Source: Dryomyza anilis
Lineage: Eukaryota; Arthropoda; Insecta; Diptera; Dryomyzidae
Assembly: GCA_951804985.1 (NCBI GenBank)
Contig: OX638132.1
Span: forward strand, 25,706,617-25,770,616
DNA length: 64,000 nt
Direction of reading: 5' to 3'
Position 1 is the stretch's first letter, and each line of letters begins with the position of its first letter. Below the pieces are notes generated by a model. It had not been told where the DNA came from, made no database searches, and worked only from the letters and a program-made list of their open reading frames with translations. Positions 22,301-33,960 of the stretch are shown here, in pieces. A program made the translations under genes and the position numbers.

Positions 22301-23661
22301 CAAATTTTTGTCTAAAAGGTTTATATTTTTTAAAATTTGTATTATATTTATTTATTATGCACTTTTTAGTAATATTTAAAAAATAATTTATTCATTACAG
22401 CACGTCTGTTGCTCGCCTTTATACCGTTGCATGAGCCCGCGTGCCTGCAGGAGATTACGCTCAATGAGCCGCAAGTTATCGCCGACGTCGAGGTCACTGC
22501 CATCGATGCGAATCAGTAAGTCAACTTGTCACTGTCAGAAAACAATAAAACATTTATTAATTAAAACATTTTCTATACTCTGCGCAGCTGCCCCGGCGCC
22601 GTTATGTTTATTTTCAAGACGTCCACGGGCAGATGCATCCTGCACACGGGCGATTTTCGCGCTTCGCCGCACATGGAATCAGAGCCTGTCTTCTGGAACA
22701 ATAACATTGATACCATCTATCTGGACACCACATACATATCGAATAAATATGATTTTTGCACGCAGGATGAAAGCATTGCGCAGGCGCAGTACCTCATTGA
22801 AGAGTTTCAGACGCGTCATGCTGACAAAAAGATTCTCTACATATGCGGCGCCTATTTGATTGGGAAGGAACGTTTTTGGTCAGCGATAGCGCGCAAAAAT
22901 CGCCTGATTGTTTGGACCGAAATGAGGCGCAGCATGGCCTTGAAGGCGATGCAAGATCTGGATATGCTGTCGATAATGTGCGCCAATCCGTCATCGGCCA
23001 ACATGCATGTCATCACCATGGGCAAGATGAACTATTCCGTATGTTACTGTTGCATTTTTATGCAATTCGAATTGTCGAAAAATGTTGCAAATATTTTAAT
23101 TACAAATAAATTTTTCCATTATAATTTTAGTCGCTGGTCGAGTACTTTGAACCATACAGCGCGCACTACGACCTCTGTCTGGCCATTCGCCCCAGCGGCT
23201 GGGAGAAGAATACCAAGCCGCAGTATCGCGGCAAAATTAACATAATTGGTGTACCGTACTCGGAGCACTCCAGTCACAATGAGATGCAACGTTTCGTGAT
23301 CTACTTGCGGCCGCAGCAAGTCATCAGCACGGTACCGGTGTCGGGTGATCTGATGGTCACCAGTAAAGTTCCAGAAGCCTGGTACAAATACAGCAAATTT
23401 CCCAGTCAACATCGTAGTTTTCAGCCTTCAATAACCAGTTATTTAACTATTAAACAGAGAGGGTGTGCAGAAAGTACAAAAGAGAATCAACTGCCCGTCG
23501 GCTCAAAACATAGCAGCGGTTTATCTGATATAGTCGAAAATCCCGTTGATGAGGAGGAGGATGAAAGTGAGGAACAAAAAAAGATTTTAGAACCAGCAAC
23601 ACCAAAGAAGAAATTGTTTAAAGTTGTGGATCTGGATGCAGATTACGATTGGATTTCATAA
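17848..23661 (+). CDS. Snm1: SNM1A/DCLRE1A-like DNA cross-link repair nuclease, complete
   Basis: Four exons (17848-19375, 22401-22515, 22588-23038, 23131-23661) join in frame to 874 residues and a TAA. The catalytic half has the metallo-beta-lactamase motifs HFHADH (486-491), DANH (545-548) and HTGDF (567-571, D570), then DTTY (594-597), GKER, and the beta-CASP His in YSEHSS (H744) followed by STVPVSG. This is the SNM1A/Pso2 5'-3' exonuclease family that processes interstrand cross-links in the nucleus. The N-terminal 450 residues are basic and low-complexity, with a PIP box QKKIDNFF (108-115) and a SUMO-interaction-like CIDLCSDSEDE (243-253). No UBZ zinc finger was seen, unlike vertebrate SNM1A. 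A second PIP-like QPSITSYL (796-803) follows the catalytic core. The start ATG at 17848 is chosen over an in-frame upstream TTG. Confidence 0.94.
20819..21151. mobile_element. Possible TIR element (TACCCAA...TTGGGTA), CGGAA-rich
   Basis: The ends TACCCAAGCAA and (minus strand) TACCCAATAAA bracket 333 bp that is clearly richer in GC than its surroundings, with repeated 'cggaac/gttccg' words on both strands. A related 'TACCCAAGTAACAT' lies near 15066. Only the first 7 bases of the ends match exactly. Confidence 0.5.
21377..21446 (+). repeat. 19-bp tandem repeat
   Basis: GCAGTGCGTGGTCGCTATA and variants, about 3.6 copies starting at 21377, 21396, 21415 and 21434. Confidence 0.85.
21790..21940 (+). 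mobile_element. Right half of the TACACAGAAAAA MITE family
   Basis: The segment ending TTTACATCGATTATTTTTTT CTGTGTA aligns with the right arm of the element at 59926-60196 (TTTACGTCGATTATTTTTTTT CTGTGTA), preceded by similar TCATTGCTAGA and TAATTAAT blocks. The left arm is not clear. Confidence 0.6.
22401..22515 (+). CDS. Snm1: Snm1 exon 2
   Basis: After the acceptor TTCATTACAG, it reads ARLLLAFIPLHEPACLQEIT and ends VEVTAIDAN, with the motif-3 His548 split across the next intron. Donor AATCA/GTAAGT. Confidence 0.92.
22588..23038 (+). CDS. Snm1: Snm1 exon 3
   Basis: Acceptor TGCGCAG. It encodes HCPGAVMFIFKTSTGRCILH, TGDFR, LDTTYISNKYDF, and ICGAYLIGKERFW. Donor TATTCC/GTATGT. Phase 0 at the end (698 codons). 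Confidence 0.94.
23131..23661 (+). CDS. Snm1: Snm1 exon 4 (beta-CASP end, C-terminal tail, stop)
   Basis: It begins SLVEYFEPYSAHYDLCLAIR and contains NIIGVPYSEHSSHNEM. The tail after residue 785 is not part of the family core: QPSITSYL, then an acidic EEEDESEEQ run and a final KVVDLDADYDWIS. Stop TAA at 23659-23661. Confidence 0.93.
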   Translation, partial: SLVEYFEPYSAHYDLCLAIRPSGWEKNTKPQYRGKINIIGVPYSEHSSHNEMQRFVIYLRPQQVISTVPVSGDLMVTSKVPEAWYKYSKFPSQHRSFQPSITSYLTIKQRGCAESTKENQLPVGSKHSSGLSDIVENPVDEEEDESEEQKKILEPATPKKKLFKVVDLDADYDWIS

Positions 23662-23860
23662 TATTATAAAATTCATTTAATATCTAAACTTACAAATTAA
23701 TATTTTTGTACTTTTATATATTTTCTCATGTTTGATGTTTTTTTTTAGAAAATTGCAATTAAATAAGCTTTCTATGGTTTGTCATTAATGTAGATAGCTT
23801 TATGTGAACAAAAATGAGAACAATTATTATTTTTCTTATTAAAATAAATACAAACTTATA
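23662..23860 (+). terminator. Snm1: Snm1 3'UTR with candidate poly(A) signal
   Basis: The first canonical AATAAA after the stop is at 23843-23848, followed by T-rich sequence. No better signal is nearer the stop codon. Placement is inferred. Confidence 0.5.
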
Positions 23861-24999
23861 TATTTTTGTATATTACATAAAAAAACGGTGATTAATTGAA
23901 TTTAAAAAAATTAGAAGAACAAATTTTAAAGTCTTAAACCGACTGAAATTCTATTCAATTTTTTTTTTGTAGTTTGAAATGAGATTTTAAATTATTTTAG
24001 CCTATTTAAAAGAAACTTATTTCGTTAAAAATTACAACTGCCCTGATTACAACTACAGCATTTCGCACGGCATTACTGTTTAGACTTCTGTTAAAATTGT
24101 TATAAAGCTGTTAACTGTATGTTATTGTTTAAGAAATCTTTGTCAGTGTCGCCAGATATGTAGAAAAAATATGCTATTGGTAATTTTTCATCGTTTTTGC
24201 GATGTTTATTACCAAACGCTAAAATTACCACATATATTTTTCTATCGTGTGTGATAAAAATTATCGCACAACAGATTTACACGTAGGAAAAAATTACCAC
24301 ACCGACTGTTTGCTATCTCAAAATATGTACCTAAATTGTTTTATTTATTATGTTTATTGGTATTTACACTTATTTCTATTAAATTTACTAAACATTTTAT
24401 ATAAAATTAATTCTTTTGTGGTAGTATTTGGTGGTACTATGTAGTATTTTGTGGTATTTGTATTCTTTTTGGTAATTGTAGTATTTTGTGGACATTGTAG
24501 TATTTTTTTTTGGTAATTTTTGGAAAATTGTCGTAAATATCCTTTGTGGTAAATTGTGAGAATTGCTGAGGTAAATATAAACTTCTTGTGGTAATTTCAT
24601 ATTGGCAAAATGAGTATTAAATAATTTTGCATAAGAAATTATTTCTATTAACATATAAAAATGTAGTAAAATCTCTTCTTATAAATTAACACACTCTAGA
24701 TAATGTTAATAACTTCTCATTACATGTTATTTAACATTGTCATGCATTATAAAATTTCACTTATCATTAAATATGCGTTACATTACATATGCCATACATA
24801 TTCTATATCTGTTGCTCTGCCATTATTCGCTCCGCATTAACGGTGAAAATATCTTGAAATCAAATAACAAGTTTTCGCTGTAATGTTCTCCATTTCTGTT
24901 AAATACCTCTTAAACTCTCTGTTAAACTCTCAGCACAATGAGTCAACTCTCAGCTGTTGATAGCGAATGTCAAAGGGTGGACTTGGGTAAAATTTATTC

Positions 25000-25132
<133 letters not shown>

Positions 25133-25154
25133 AATTATATAAGGTTAGGATAAG

Positions 25155-25390
25155 GATAATTTCAGGAAGCTTGATGGGGCAATCTGATCAGGATAGATAC
25201 TTCGAATAGTGTCACGTTTTGAATCAGGCACTGATGAAAACCCCCTGATCATTGCCTGATTTGAAATCGGGTTGCCTGATCAGACAATGATCACATCCTG
25301 AACGAAATTTCCACTTGGGATTGTGTTATCTGGCTGTTGGTATTCTGATCAGGTTGCCTAATCAGGCCTACTGATTAACCCTAATTCAAA
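25155..25390. repeat. TGATCAGG-rich dispersed repeat, copy 1
   Basis: It shares a series of strings with 29888-30052 and 31125-31265: 'AATAGTGTCAC-TTTTGAATC-GGCA', 'TTTGAAATC', 'CCTGATCAG-CAATGATC', 'CATCCTGAAC-AAATTTCCA'. The core TGATCAGG is partly palindromic. No ORF. Probably a non-autonomous transposon family. Confidence 0.7.
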
Positions 25391-27731
25391 CCTCATATAA
25401 TTCCTTATGATAAGGGACCGATGGGAAATATGCAAAAGAAGTGGAAATTTAGATTTAAAATATCCAAATAGTTATTTAGACATTCACAAAACAATTTTTT
25501 GTATGATATGAAAAAAAAGAATGCATTAGGTTGTCTTATGTGGATTTAAAATTAGGATTACCCTAGTCGACCCTGAGCAGGATCATTTCAGGAAGCTTTT
25601 GGTAGGGATAACGTAAATATTTAAAAATTTATTTTTAAATAAAAATGAAAATCTATTTTCACGTAGATCGTAGATTGACGTTCCACATCAAACCGGACAC
25701 TTTTGAGATCTACTGTTTTTGATTTCGTTGAAACTGTTCACTCATGTACTATGTCGAAAAATATTTTATACGTGTTTCATGTTTTATACATTTTTTTTTG
25801 GTAATTCCCTTAATAAGTAATACCCTTAATAAGTTGAAAAATGTCGTTGAAATTCAACATTTTGCATTCAGTTAAATTACTATAGCACGTGAACCATAAG
25901 TTCAATATTGAACAATTTGGCCTCATTTGAAAGAGAATACATTACATATGGTTTACTCGTTTTTAAAACATCTAATATAAACATAATAATAAATCATGGT
26001 CCGAATGTTTTAAAACGGATTTGGTGGTCAGCACATAATTTTTTTATTTTTTTTTGTACACCATCACAAAGCTACATCAATAATGCACCAACACCAAAAA
26101 ATTTAGAGTGGGACCTCAACGCTGTCTATTTTAAAACTTATTTTTTTTTTTTTAAATTTATGTTTTTCTAAAGTTTGAACGGCGTCAATTTTAATAAAGT
26201 ATAAGTACATAAAACTAGTATAGAGTTTCATGATGATAAGGTTAATACTTATTTAGATATATTTAATCAAATTTAAAGTTTTTTTTGCCATATAATTATT
26301 TTATATCTTTTTCTTATATATGAAAAAAGGTGTTCTGGAACTATATACAGATTGTCTTTATATTCGCCACATAGCTTCCTTGAAATCTGTTCTTTTCCAT
26401 ACCTGAAGACAAGTTTTCAAAGCCCAACGTAAAAATTTAGATATGCAATTTTAAATATAAATTAGTTCAAAACATTTTTTAACTTTACTTATTTTTTGTC
26501 CGTCGAAGTATATGTGCAGGAGAACATTTTTTCAGAAAATATTAATTTTCAAAGGACTTCTCATAAAAACTTTATATCTACCTGTATAATGTATACATTT
26601 CCAAATTATATATATTATAAAGTGAGATATAACAGTTTTAATCAATGTTACTTTAAAAAATGAGCATGTATACTTCGCCGGAAAAAAATAAGTAAGGGTC
26701 AAAAATACGTAGAAATAACTCATTCTTAAACTTGCTTACTTAAAATTTAACTTTGAAAACTTTTCTGCTGGAGGTCAAAGTATAAGAAAAAATTAAAAAC
26801 TTTTACTTTAACCTGTGTTGCCAGATTGGTTAAATAAATTTGGATAATTTTTATCTTTTAAAAGATTCTCAGTAATATTATCTATCAAAAAAATATAACA
26901 AGAGTACATGTTACTGAAGAAGAAAAATGATTACAGAGATTTGCGTATAAGTGCAATTTTTCAGAAAAACTAAAAAAAGGAATACAAACAAAATTTTCGA
27001 ATTTACAATTTTATATTTACTAAACCACTTGAGATATTTAAAAACGGGTTTCAGTTAATGATTTATGTGTTAATTGTTTATAAAAGTCTCATACAAATAT
27101 TTTGATTTCATTATAAAATGTACAATCTATGTATAAATATGTAAAGAAAAGTCCTCAAAATTAAAAAAAAAAAATCATGTATAAGTCTATATCTATAAAT
27201 CTAAATAAGATATTTTGTCAAGTAAGCACATTTCCTTTAGATCTCAATGTAAGCTTTTCATAAACAAACAATTTTAAAAATCGGATAACTTTTGGATTAT
27301 TTACAATTTTTGAAAGAATTTTCATGAAAAAAAATCTCAACTTTACTGATTTTTATCTCCATAACCATTAAAGACACAAAATCCAATTTTAAAACTTAAG
27401 TTTTCGCAAGTTCTCTCTGTACAACACTTTTTATATTTTTAAAATCGGTTGAGTGCTTCCAAAAATACAGAATTTCACCCGATTTAAGAGCGTTTGGGCA
27501 CACTGTGCGCTGGGCTAAAGAAAATAGTTTCACGATTCACCTACAACGATATTGCTTTATTGTATGATCCATTTCAGAATGTGCATCCACATAATGACAC
27601 TATAAAATAAGTTCAAAAACACTTTTATTATTTTCTGTTCAAAACTTCAATTCGATTCTTTACACTGTTCTTTACACTGTCATCTTATGAAAAACGATTG
27701 TGGTATTCGTTAGAAAAAAAAAGAATGGTAA

Positions 27732-27956
27732 GTGTTTGAGAAAAACTCATGGCCTGATTCCATCAGGTTGTATGCTTTCTCCTTCTCCTCGAGCATCGAA
27801 CAAAAACTATCCCTTCGTAGTTCACTCGACGAAACCACATATTACAGAGAACATTTGTTCTTGAGTCGCATTATACGTTTGTGGCACAATCTCCCTGCAT
27901 CTGTTTTTCCCGACAGTTTTGATATTGGGAAATTTAAAACCAACATCCACTGACAT
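27732..27956 (+). mobile_element. LINE 3' end of ORF2, truncated copy
   Basis: The open frame ends with TYYREHLFLSRIIRLWHNLP and ASVFPDSFDIGKFKTNIH, then TGA. The pattern 'hR-hRLWN-LP--VFP-s-dl--Fk' is the well-known C-terminal end of LINE reverse transcriptase ORFs. There is no reverse transcriptase core upstream, so it is a 5'-truncated remnant. The surviving reading frame suggests a fairly recent insertion. Confidence 0.8.
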
Positions 27957-28433
27957 TACTCTATCTTTCCCCCTACATGTAATATATTATCCCTTCATAC
28001 GATCAACAATAACAATATGAGCATTGCTTAATTAAAAAAAAGGGGCAATAATTTTTATTAATTTTTTATCGCTGACCTTTGAAATACACCTTGAAGTTTT
28101 GACCCCCCTCGAGTGACAAAAATTGATTGAACGCATATTTTTATATATTTTATTTAAAGGATGGTGACCGGTAAACTGCTGTTATAGCAATAGCTATATT
28201 TTGCAACTATTATATATTTTCACTGCGTGCATGAATAAAACAAAGCGGAATTATTGAATTTTTGTGCTACAACACAAAAATCGCTTCGATCCACTGTGCG
28301 CTGTTAACTCAATGTTAACGACGTTGCAATGCACTGTACACAACCTGTTCTGCTGTTAGCCAACAACTGTTAACCACTGTGCGAGCTCTCCGGCTGATTG
28401 CTGTTGACCAGCAAAGTCGCACAGTCAAACATC

Positions 28434-28996
28434 AGTCTAACGAGAGCTGCTGTTGTCAACGGACGTGTGCGGGCGCAAGTATTTCAAGTGTTGGAATGTC
28501 GTGCGAGTGTTAAAGTGTTTTTTTTCTTCTCACACATAATTTAAAGTCTACGTTTATAATAAAAACATAGCGAAAAATACTAGATTTTTACGTTTTTCAT
28601 TTGTCTGATCAGTGAGTTAAACAGATGCATACAGACAAGCAAAACATAGCAATTTTTAAAATAAATCTTAAAAAAAAGTGTTTTTTTTTTCAACTGTTAA
28701 ATAAACGTTCTGCGTTATAAGTTTAAAAATAATAAATATTTAAATAAATGCTTTAAGTAAATTTTTGCATTTTTTGTGTTTTTATTTTGTTTGGTTTCTT
28801 TGACGTACTGTTAAAAAGTTTTACACATATACAACGACGATTATTCTATGTACGTGTATCTATGCGATACAACATTATGAATCTATGAAATAGTTTTTAC
28901 AATATTCTGCGGAACAGCAATAACAGCGAGCAACGAAAATCTGAACCAACGTGAACAACATTTAGAAAAACAAAAAAAAACACAGCAACAAAAAAC
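28434..28996 (+). promoter_or_regulatory. Predicted core promoter (Inr + DPE) and first non-coding exon of an unseen gene
   Basis: TCAGTC fits the fly Inr with A+1 at 28434. GGACGTG sits at 28461-28467, exactly +28 to +34, the required DPE spacing and a perfect RGWCGTG match. The region just upstream is locally GC-richer. Downstream, 5'UTR-like sequence with CAACA/GAAC words ends at AAAAAC/GTGAGT (28996/28997). A nearer donor, ATCA/GTGAGT at 28611/28612, is possible. No coding ORF starts here. Inference: exon 1 of a plus-strand gene continuing beyond 64000. Confidence 0.5.
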
Positions 28997-29501
28997 GTGA
29001 GTTTTATGCCTTTTTCCATGCCACAAACGAGACGAGGAAAAATTAATTATAGCCAAAAATGTATCCGTTCGAACGCGCATAGACAGCTCAGCGAGCCGAC
29101 TGGCTGTGTGTCCGTCTGTCGCTGCTGGCAACAGATATGCGCCAGCTGGCGGCAAACGTTTGCCTTTATATTGCGGCTCGGAAATATTTATTTAAAAATA
29201 TATATATATTTATTTTATGTAATATGAAAAATTATTTTAAAAATATAATAAATTTCAATATTTTGAATGTCGTTCAAAAACTACTTAAATGATGTGCTAA
29301 TAAATATGGATTTTAGTTAGTTATATTAAAAAATTGTTATAAAGTAGTTTAAAAATAGTAGTAAAATAATTAATTAATTTTTAAATGTTCATAAATTTAA
29401 TAAAATTAAATCGTAAAATTCATATCAAATAAATTCAAATAAAAAATATCATTCGATAAATTATCATATTTGCATCAATTGCTATAAATAATGGCCTCAT
29501 C

Positions 29502-30055
29502 GAACAGTCGAGTGGAAATTGGTTAGGGTTAGCCTTATTTCGCATCCGTCCCTGATCAGAATACGATTAGAATACGGTCTTTACAAAAGGCCATCTGAAA
29601 TGATCCTGATCAGATTCAACTAAGGTAATCCTAATTTCAAATCCGGTCCATACTTCATAAAAAATCCTGATCTAAAGCCTAATTAATGGAACATGATGTG
29701 ACACTTATAAAAATAAAAACTTTTATAATAACTTTTATAATAAAATTGGGTGAAAAATTGTTCAAATAAAATATAATATTCTAATAAATAAATATTAAAC
29801 TCAAATGCAAAAGAAATTCAAATTTTTAACATTTTTAAAAATTTGAAATATCTCATTTAGAGTCAAAACATTGACTTTTTGTCATTGGAAAGTTATTGAG
29901 ATGACTTTGGTAAGGTCAGGAAATCTGAATAGCGTCACATTTTGAATCCGGCATCATTACCATGTGATCATTACCCTGATCATTACCTTATTTGAAATCA
30001 AGTATCCTGATCAGTCAATAATCGCATCCTGAACTAAATTTCCAATTTGGTAAAA
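29502..30055. repeat. TGATCAGG-rich repeat, copy 2
   Basis: The left part (29502-29690: GGAAATTGG, TTATTTCGCATCCGTC, CCTGATCAG) and right part (29888-30052: CCTGATCAG, ATCGCATCCTGAAC, AAATTTCCA) are roughly inverted ends, with AT-rich filler between. The left part recurs at 30448-30610, and the right part at 25155 and 31125. Confidence 0.6.
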
Positions 30056-30447
30056 TATATAAACCGTTTTATAAATAAACTGAAATAAACTGAAATAAAA
30101 TGTGTAATTTCATACAAAAAGTAGTTATATTCTATACCCTTTCATAAACATTCTGAAAACCTCACTGATTTTAATTCTTTTTAATAAACTTTTATGTTGT
30201 GAAAAATAATTATAATTGATTGAATGGAAATGTTTTAGAAAAAATATACTTAGCCTAAAAAAATGGTAATATTATTACTTTAGCAACACTTCGATATAAC
30301 TTCAACATTTATTCTTATCTCGAAGTAATACAATGTAGTACAGGGCCATATTACACAGCTTTTTTACACTTTTATTTAAACTTTAACTATTTTTGCACGA
30401 GTCAATTCAAAACTGTTTAAAGAAAATAGCCCCCACATTTTTTTAAT

Positions 30448-31265
30448 TTGTAAAGATCAGCCTTATTTCACATCCGTCTCTGTTCAGAATTCGAAAATGC
30501 TTCCGTACTAAAGGTCATATGACATAAACCTGATCAGAATTGGATGGGTTAAGCCTACTTTTTAATCTACGTAAGGCAACCTATTTACCATAAATGAAAA
30601 CATGAAAAATCTTATTAGGTAAGATGTCATTGTAATATGATGAGGATGTTATTATAATTTTATAAAAAAAAACTCAATTTATTAGAAATAAGATATTCTG
30701 ATAAAAAAAGTTTACATTATACACATTTTTCTCATTTTGAAATATCTCTGACTTTACAAAAGTTATGAATTTCTATATTGAGACCAAGATGGATCCATAC
30801 AGGTGGAGTAAGAGCATTGAGACGAAATCATATTTTAAAAACAAAATCAAAAATTTTCAATCAAGCGCTTTTGAATGTTTGATACGTGTTTATTTTATTT
30901 TAAGATTTTTTTATTTCAATATAAAAAAAATGAGTCTCAAAAAATGTTTGAGAATTGAACATACAAATATAATTTAAAAATTAAATTTTAATATCTCATC
31001 TCAATAAATATGACACCTGTATGATTTCAATATGATTGAGATTTCATATTGTATTCAGAAAACTATTTTCGTTTTTAAAGGTCACAAAATACTCCGTTAA
31101 AAGAGATTCAGAAGAATTTAAATATTACTCGAATGGAAGCTAGATCCGGCAATTCAAATAGTGTCATGTTTGGAAACATGCACTGATCTGATACATGTTC
31201 ATTATCATATTCGAAGTTAGGAAAGCCTGATCAGACAAAAATATTAACCAGAATTAAATTTTCAC
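30448..31265. repeat. TGATCAGG-rich repeat, copy 3
   Basis: 30448-30610 matches the left part of copy 2 (AGCCTTATTTC-CATCCGTC, CCTGATCAGAAT). 31125-31265 matches the right part (AATAGTGTCA, GCCTGATCAGACAA). The interior is unrelated AT-rich sequence. Confidence 0.55.
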
Positions 31266-32079
31266 TCTGTTATTCGTTTATAATATAGTGCAACTTTCTG
31301 TTATCCGAACGAATGACGTACAAATAACGCACACAGAAAAATTCTCTTTTGACATGAGATTGGAAGAACGAAAAAGTTAGTTTTATCAACTGACTTAATT
31401 CGATTAAATCGAATTGTCTACAAATTTGTTGGCATATTAGCCTATACACTTGATAGTCTATACAACTCCCAATGATTCTAAATCAGTACTAAATTGTTTT
31501 AAACAGTTCGAAATTGGTTGCAATACAAACTACAATACAAATTTTTAGTTTTGACAATAACAACCGACTAAGCGGTTGTGATAACCGAATAATTTGTTTA
31601 AGCAAAGAGTTGGTTGGCGAATCAAATCTCTACTCTGCGTGAATATTATTTGAATTGCATTATTTTTTTACTTTAAAAAACTCAAAATACTTAGTTTAAA
31701 ATGACTTTCGTCTAATAAAAAAATACAAAAAGATGGTATTAAACTGTTTTAAATGAATATCGGTCTATAGTCTAGTTATAGAGTGATCAGCGAATTTTAG
31801 AGTGATCATTGTATTTTTAAGTTATCTTTATTCAAACAGTTATATGACTAGCATGAGCTGACCTTGAGCAATTCATCTTTATTTAGTGTAAACATTTTAC
31901 TAGGGGTCATATCTCAATCTCTGATATTAATTTGTTTTTTCAATTAGTTTTTTTTAATACATATCAAAATTCGCTACAAAATTAAAATCATTTAAAAATA
32001 TAAATAAACAAAATTGTAAAAATTATATATTTTAATATATTAAAAAAAAATCGTTTAGTTTATCTTAAATTATTTCTGC

Positions 32080-32810
32080 GTGTCTGTCTGTATGTTGCTC
32101 GCCATTCGCATAACTAGTTTTCCACTCGTTTTCTTTTTAATGCTATTTTATGCGAGTTTTCATGTTTTTCCAATGTTTGTCCACATTTTGTATATTTTTT
32201 CCACTATGATGTTTAGGCTCGATTTTCCCTCCACGGCTACTACTGCTACTTACGATAGCTGCTGCTGGCTGCGATTTCTATTATTTTGCAGCAGTACGTA
32301 ACATTGTCAACAGCAGCAACAACAACAACAGCAGAAAAAATGTAAAAGAAAACAACACCAGCAATTATTGCAATGTTGTTGCATCAAAACAACAGCAACG
32401 CAACAATAACAACAACCACTATTCAACATACATTGAAGTTCAGTCACTCGTTGCTGCTCATCGTCGAGGTTTTTTTGCTTTTGTAATTTTTTTTTCTTCT
32501 TTCATATGACTTTTCGCCTTGTTTGTTGTGCTCTCTGTACTGCTTCGTATTTTTCTTGATATTTCTTTTGCTTCTCTTCCAACTTGGTGTTGCTTGTTTT
32601 GTTACCTGTTGTTGTCAGCAGCGCGCCTTCTTCCACCTCTGTTATTGTTGCTGCTTTTGGCTGTCTAACAGCATCAATTGCTGCTCATCATACTCATGCT
32701 CAGGAGAGATAGCAGCAGCAACTAAAATAACAACAATAACAATAACAGCGACAGCAAAAAAAGACGCATGTTTTCAATGCGATGACGACAACATAAACGT
32801 CACGTCAGTC
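32080..32810. promoter_or_regulatory. CAG/CAA-rich GC island, candidate regulatory element
   Basis: Dense CAG/CAA/GTT/CTG trinucleotides (for example CAACAGCAGCAACAACAACA at about 32310) and GC content above the neighbourhood. The open frames across it (32080-32301, 32523-32864) are low-complexity Cys/Phe/Leu translations with no family. Such islands are common in fly regulatory introns. Confidence 0.35.
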
Positions 32811-32811
32811 T

Positions 32812-33130
32812 TTATACCCTACAATGTAGGCGTGGTTGATTTGGAAAAGTATAAATATTCTTGATCTGCATTATGTCCAGAGTCTCCATTTTTATCTATC
32901 TTTCTGTATTTTTTCCGAGCGCCTAAAACTTTGATTATGTCAGATATATACGGAATAAAACCAACACCCTTATCTTTACCTTGAGGGACTGCCGTAAGGT
33001 ATTACTTCGCCGAGATGGATCAGGTATAGCTGCATCAAATTTAATGATAGCTGAGACCGGTGAGGTCCTAGTCCTGCATTCTTCTGTAAGTGTGGAGTCG
33101 TCTCTCTGAATGCCTGTCTGTCCATATACA
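32812..33130 (-). mobile_element. 0.7 kb repeat family, minus-strand fragment
   Basis: On the minus strand it ends GAATATTTATACTTTTCCA, then CCACGCCTACATTGTAGGGTAT, equivalent to the 3' end of copy 1 at 7877-8599. CGCAT-AGAC-GACAGAC-type sequence is near 33110 (minus). Confidence 0.65.
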
Positions 33131-33235
33131 GATTAACTTAAAAAATACTAAGTGTGTCCAGATAGCAATGATAGTTTTTCCAATTGTTATTTTGTAATCA
33201 GCTGTCAACGTTACCAATGACATCCAGTTGCAGGG

Positions 33236-33915
33236 CTGGGCTAACCACTCCACTCCAAAAAATACATCCGGATTTTTTTGGATTTTATCCACTAAAAAAA
33301 TCCATGATTTTTGGATTTTTTTGGATTTTTCTGGATTTTATTGATTTTTGTAGATTTATAGAATTATAACTTAGGAAATATATTTGTGTTAAAAATATTT
33401 GGACCACTGCTGGTTGAAATCTCTGGAGAAGTTGATAATGATAACTCATATATTATATTAGCCAACATAGGCCTTTATGTAGATCCAAATAATATAATGA
33501 TATAAATAGCTGGATCTCTCCGAAACTATGGATTTAATTCAAGCCAACTATTTAAACGGTAGACATGGATTGAATCTATTAGGTTCTGAAGTGTTGCCCT
33601 GTTATAAAGAAGACATTCAAAATAGATTTGATCAGGCACTGTTTAATTTTTTTCGCCCATATGATTAATTCAGTATATGGAAGAGAACGACTTCCAGATC
33701 CATGGTGGTGAATTTTTCAACAAAGTATGTTTTAACCAAAGGTTATACAGCAGCTATCGTCAGCGAAATTGTGTTAAGGAATAACATTAAAAACCGAAAA
33801 ATCCTATTGAAATTATCTTATTTATAAAAAATCCAACAAAAATACAATAAAAACCCAAAAAATTCGGTGGAGTGGATTTTTTTTTTTTTAATTCGGATTT
33901 TTTTCCAGACCTTTC
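33236..33915. repeat. Possible inverted-end element (GGATTTTTTTGGA ends)
   Basis: 'ACTCCACTCCAAAAAAT' near 33247 and its inverse 'GGTGGAGTGGATTTTTTT' near 33872 bracket about 640 bp, both next to TGGATTTTT-rich stretches. The interior has no ORF. Confidence 0.45.
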
Positions 33916-33960
33916 CAAAATATGTCAAAATATTTCGTAAGTTTTGTAATTTCAATATGC

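Larger units (their letters stand above)
19376..22400 (+). other. Snm1 intron 1 (3 kb)
   Basis: This intron interrupts the catalytic domain. It contains a GC-richer TIR-like element (20819-21151), a 19-bp tandem repeat (21377-21446) and half of a MITE seen intact at 59.9 kb (21790-21940), listed separately. Around 19930-20010 'TTCTCAC' recurs in both orientations. No missed exon was recognised. Confidence 0.75.
28997..32079. other. Non-coding region with TGATCAGG repeats
   Basis: A GC-richer island at 29050-29170 follows the putative exon. 29500-31265 holds paired copies of the TGATCAGG repeat. 31320-31650 begins CACACAGAAAAAT and ends near TACTCTGCGTG and might be a decayed MITE, but the arms do not match well. 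31650-32079 shows nothing. Confidence 0.45.

Noticed and set aside
31324..31645. Possible MITE with CACAGAAAAAT ends
   Set aside because: Only about 8 terminal bases match; subterminal arms are not complementary.
32523..32864. 113-codon ORF
   Set aside because: Low-complexity translation of CAG/CTG-type repeats; no homology pattern.
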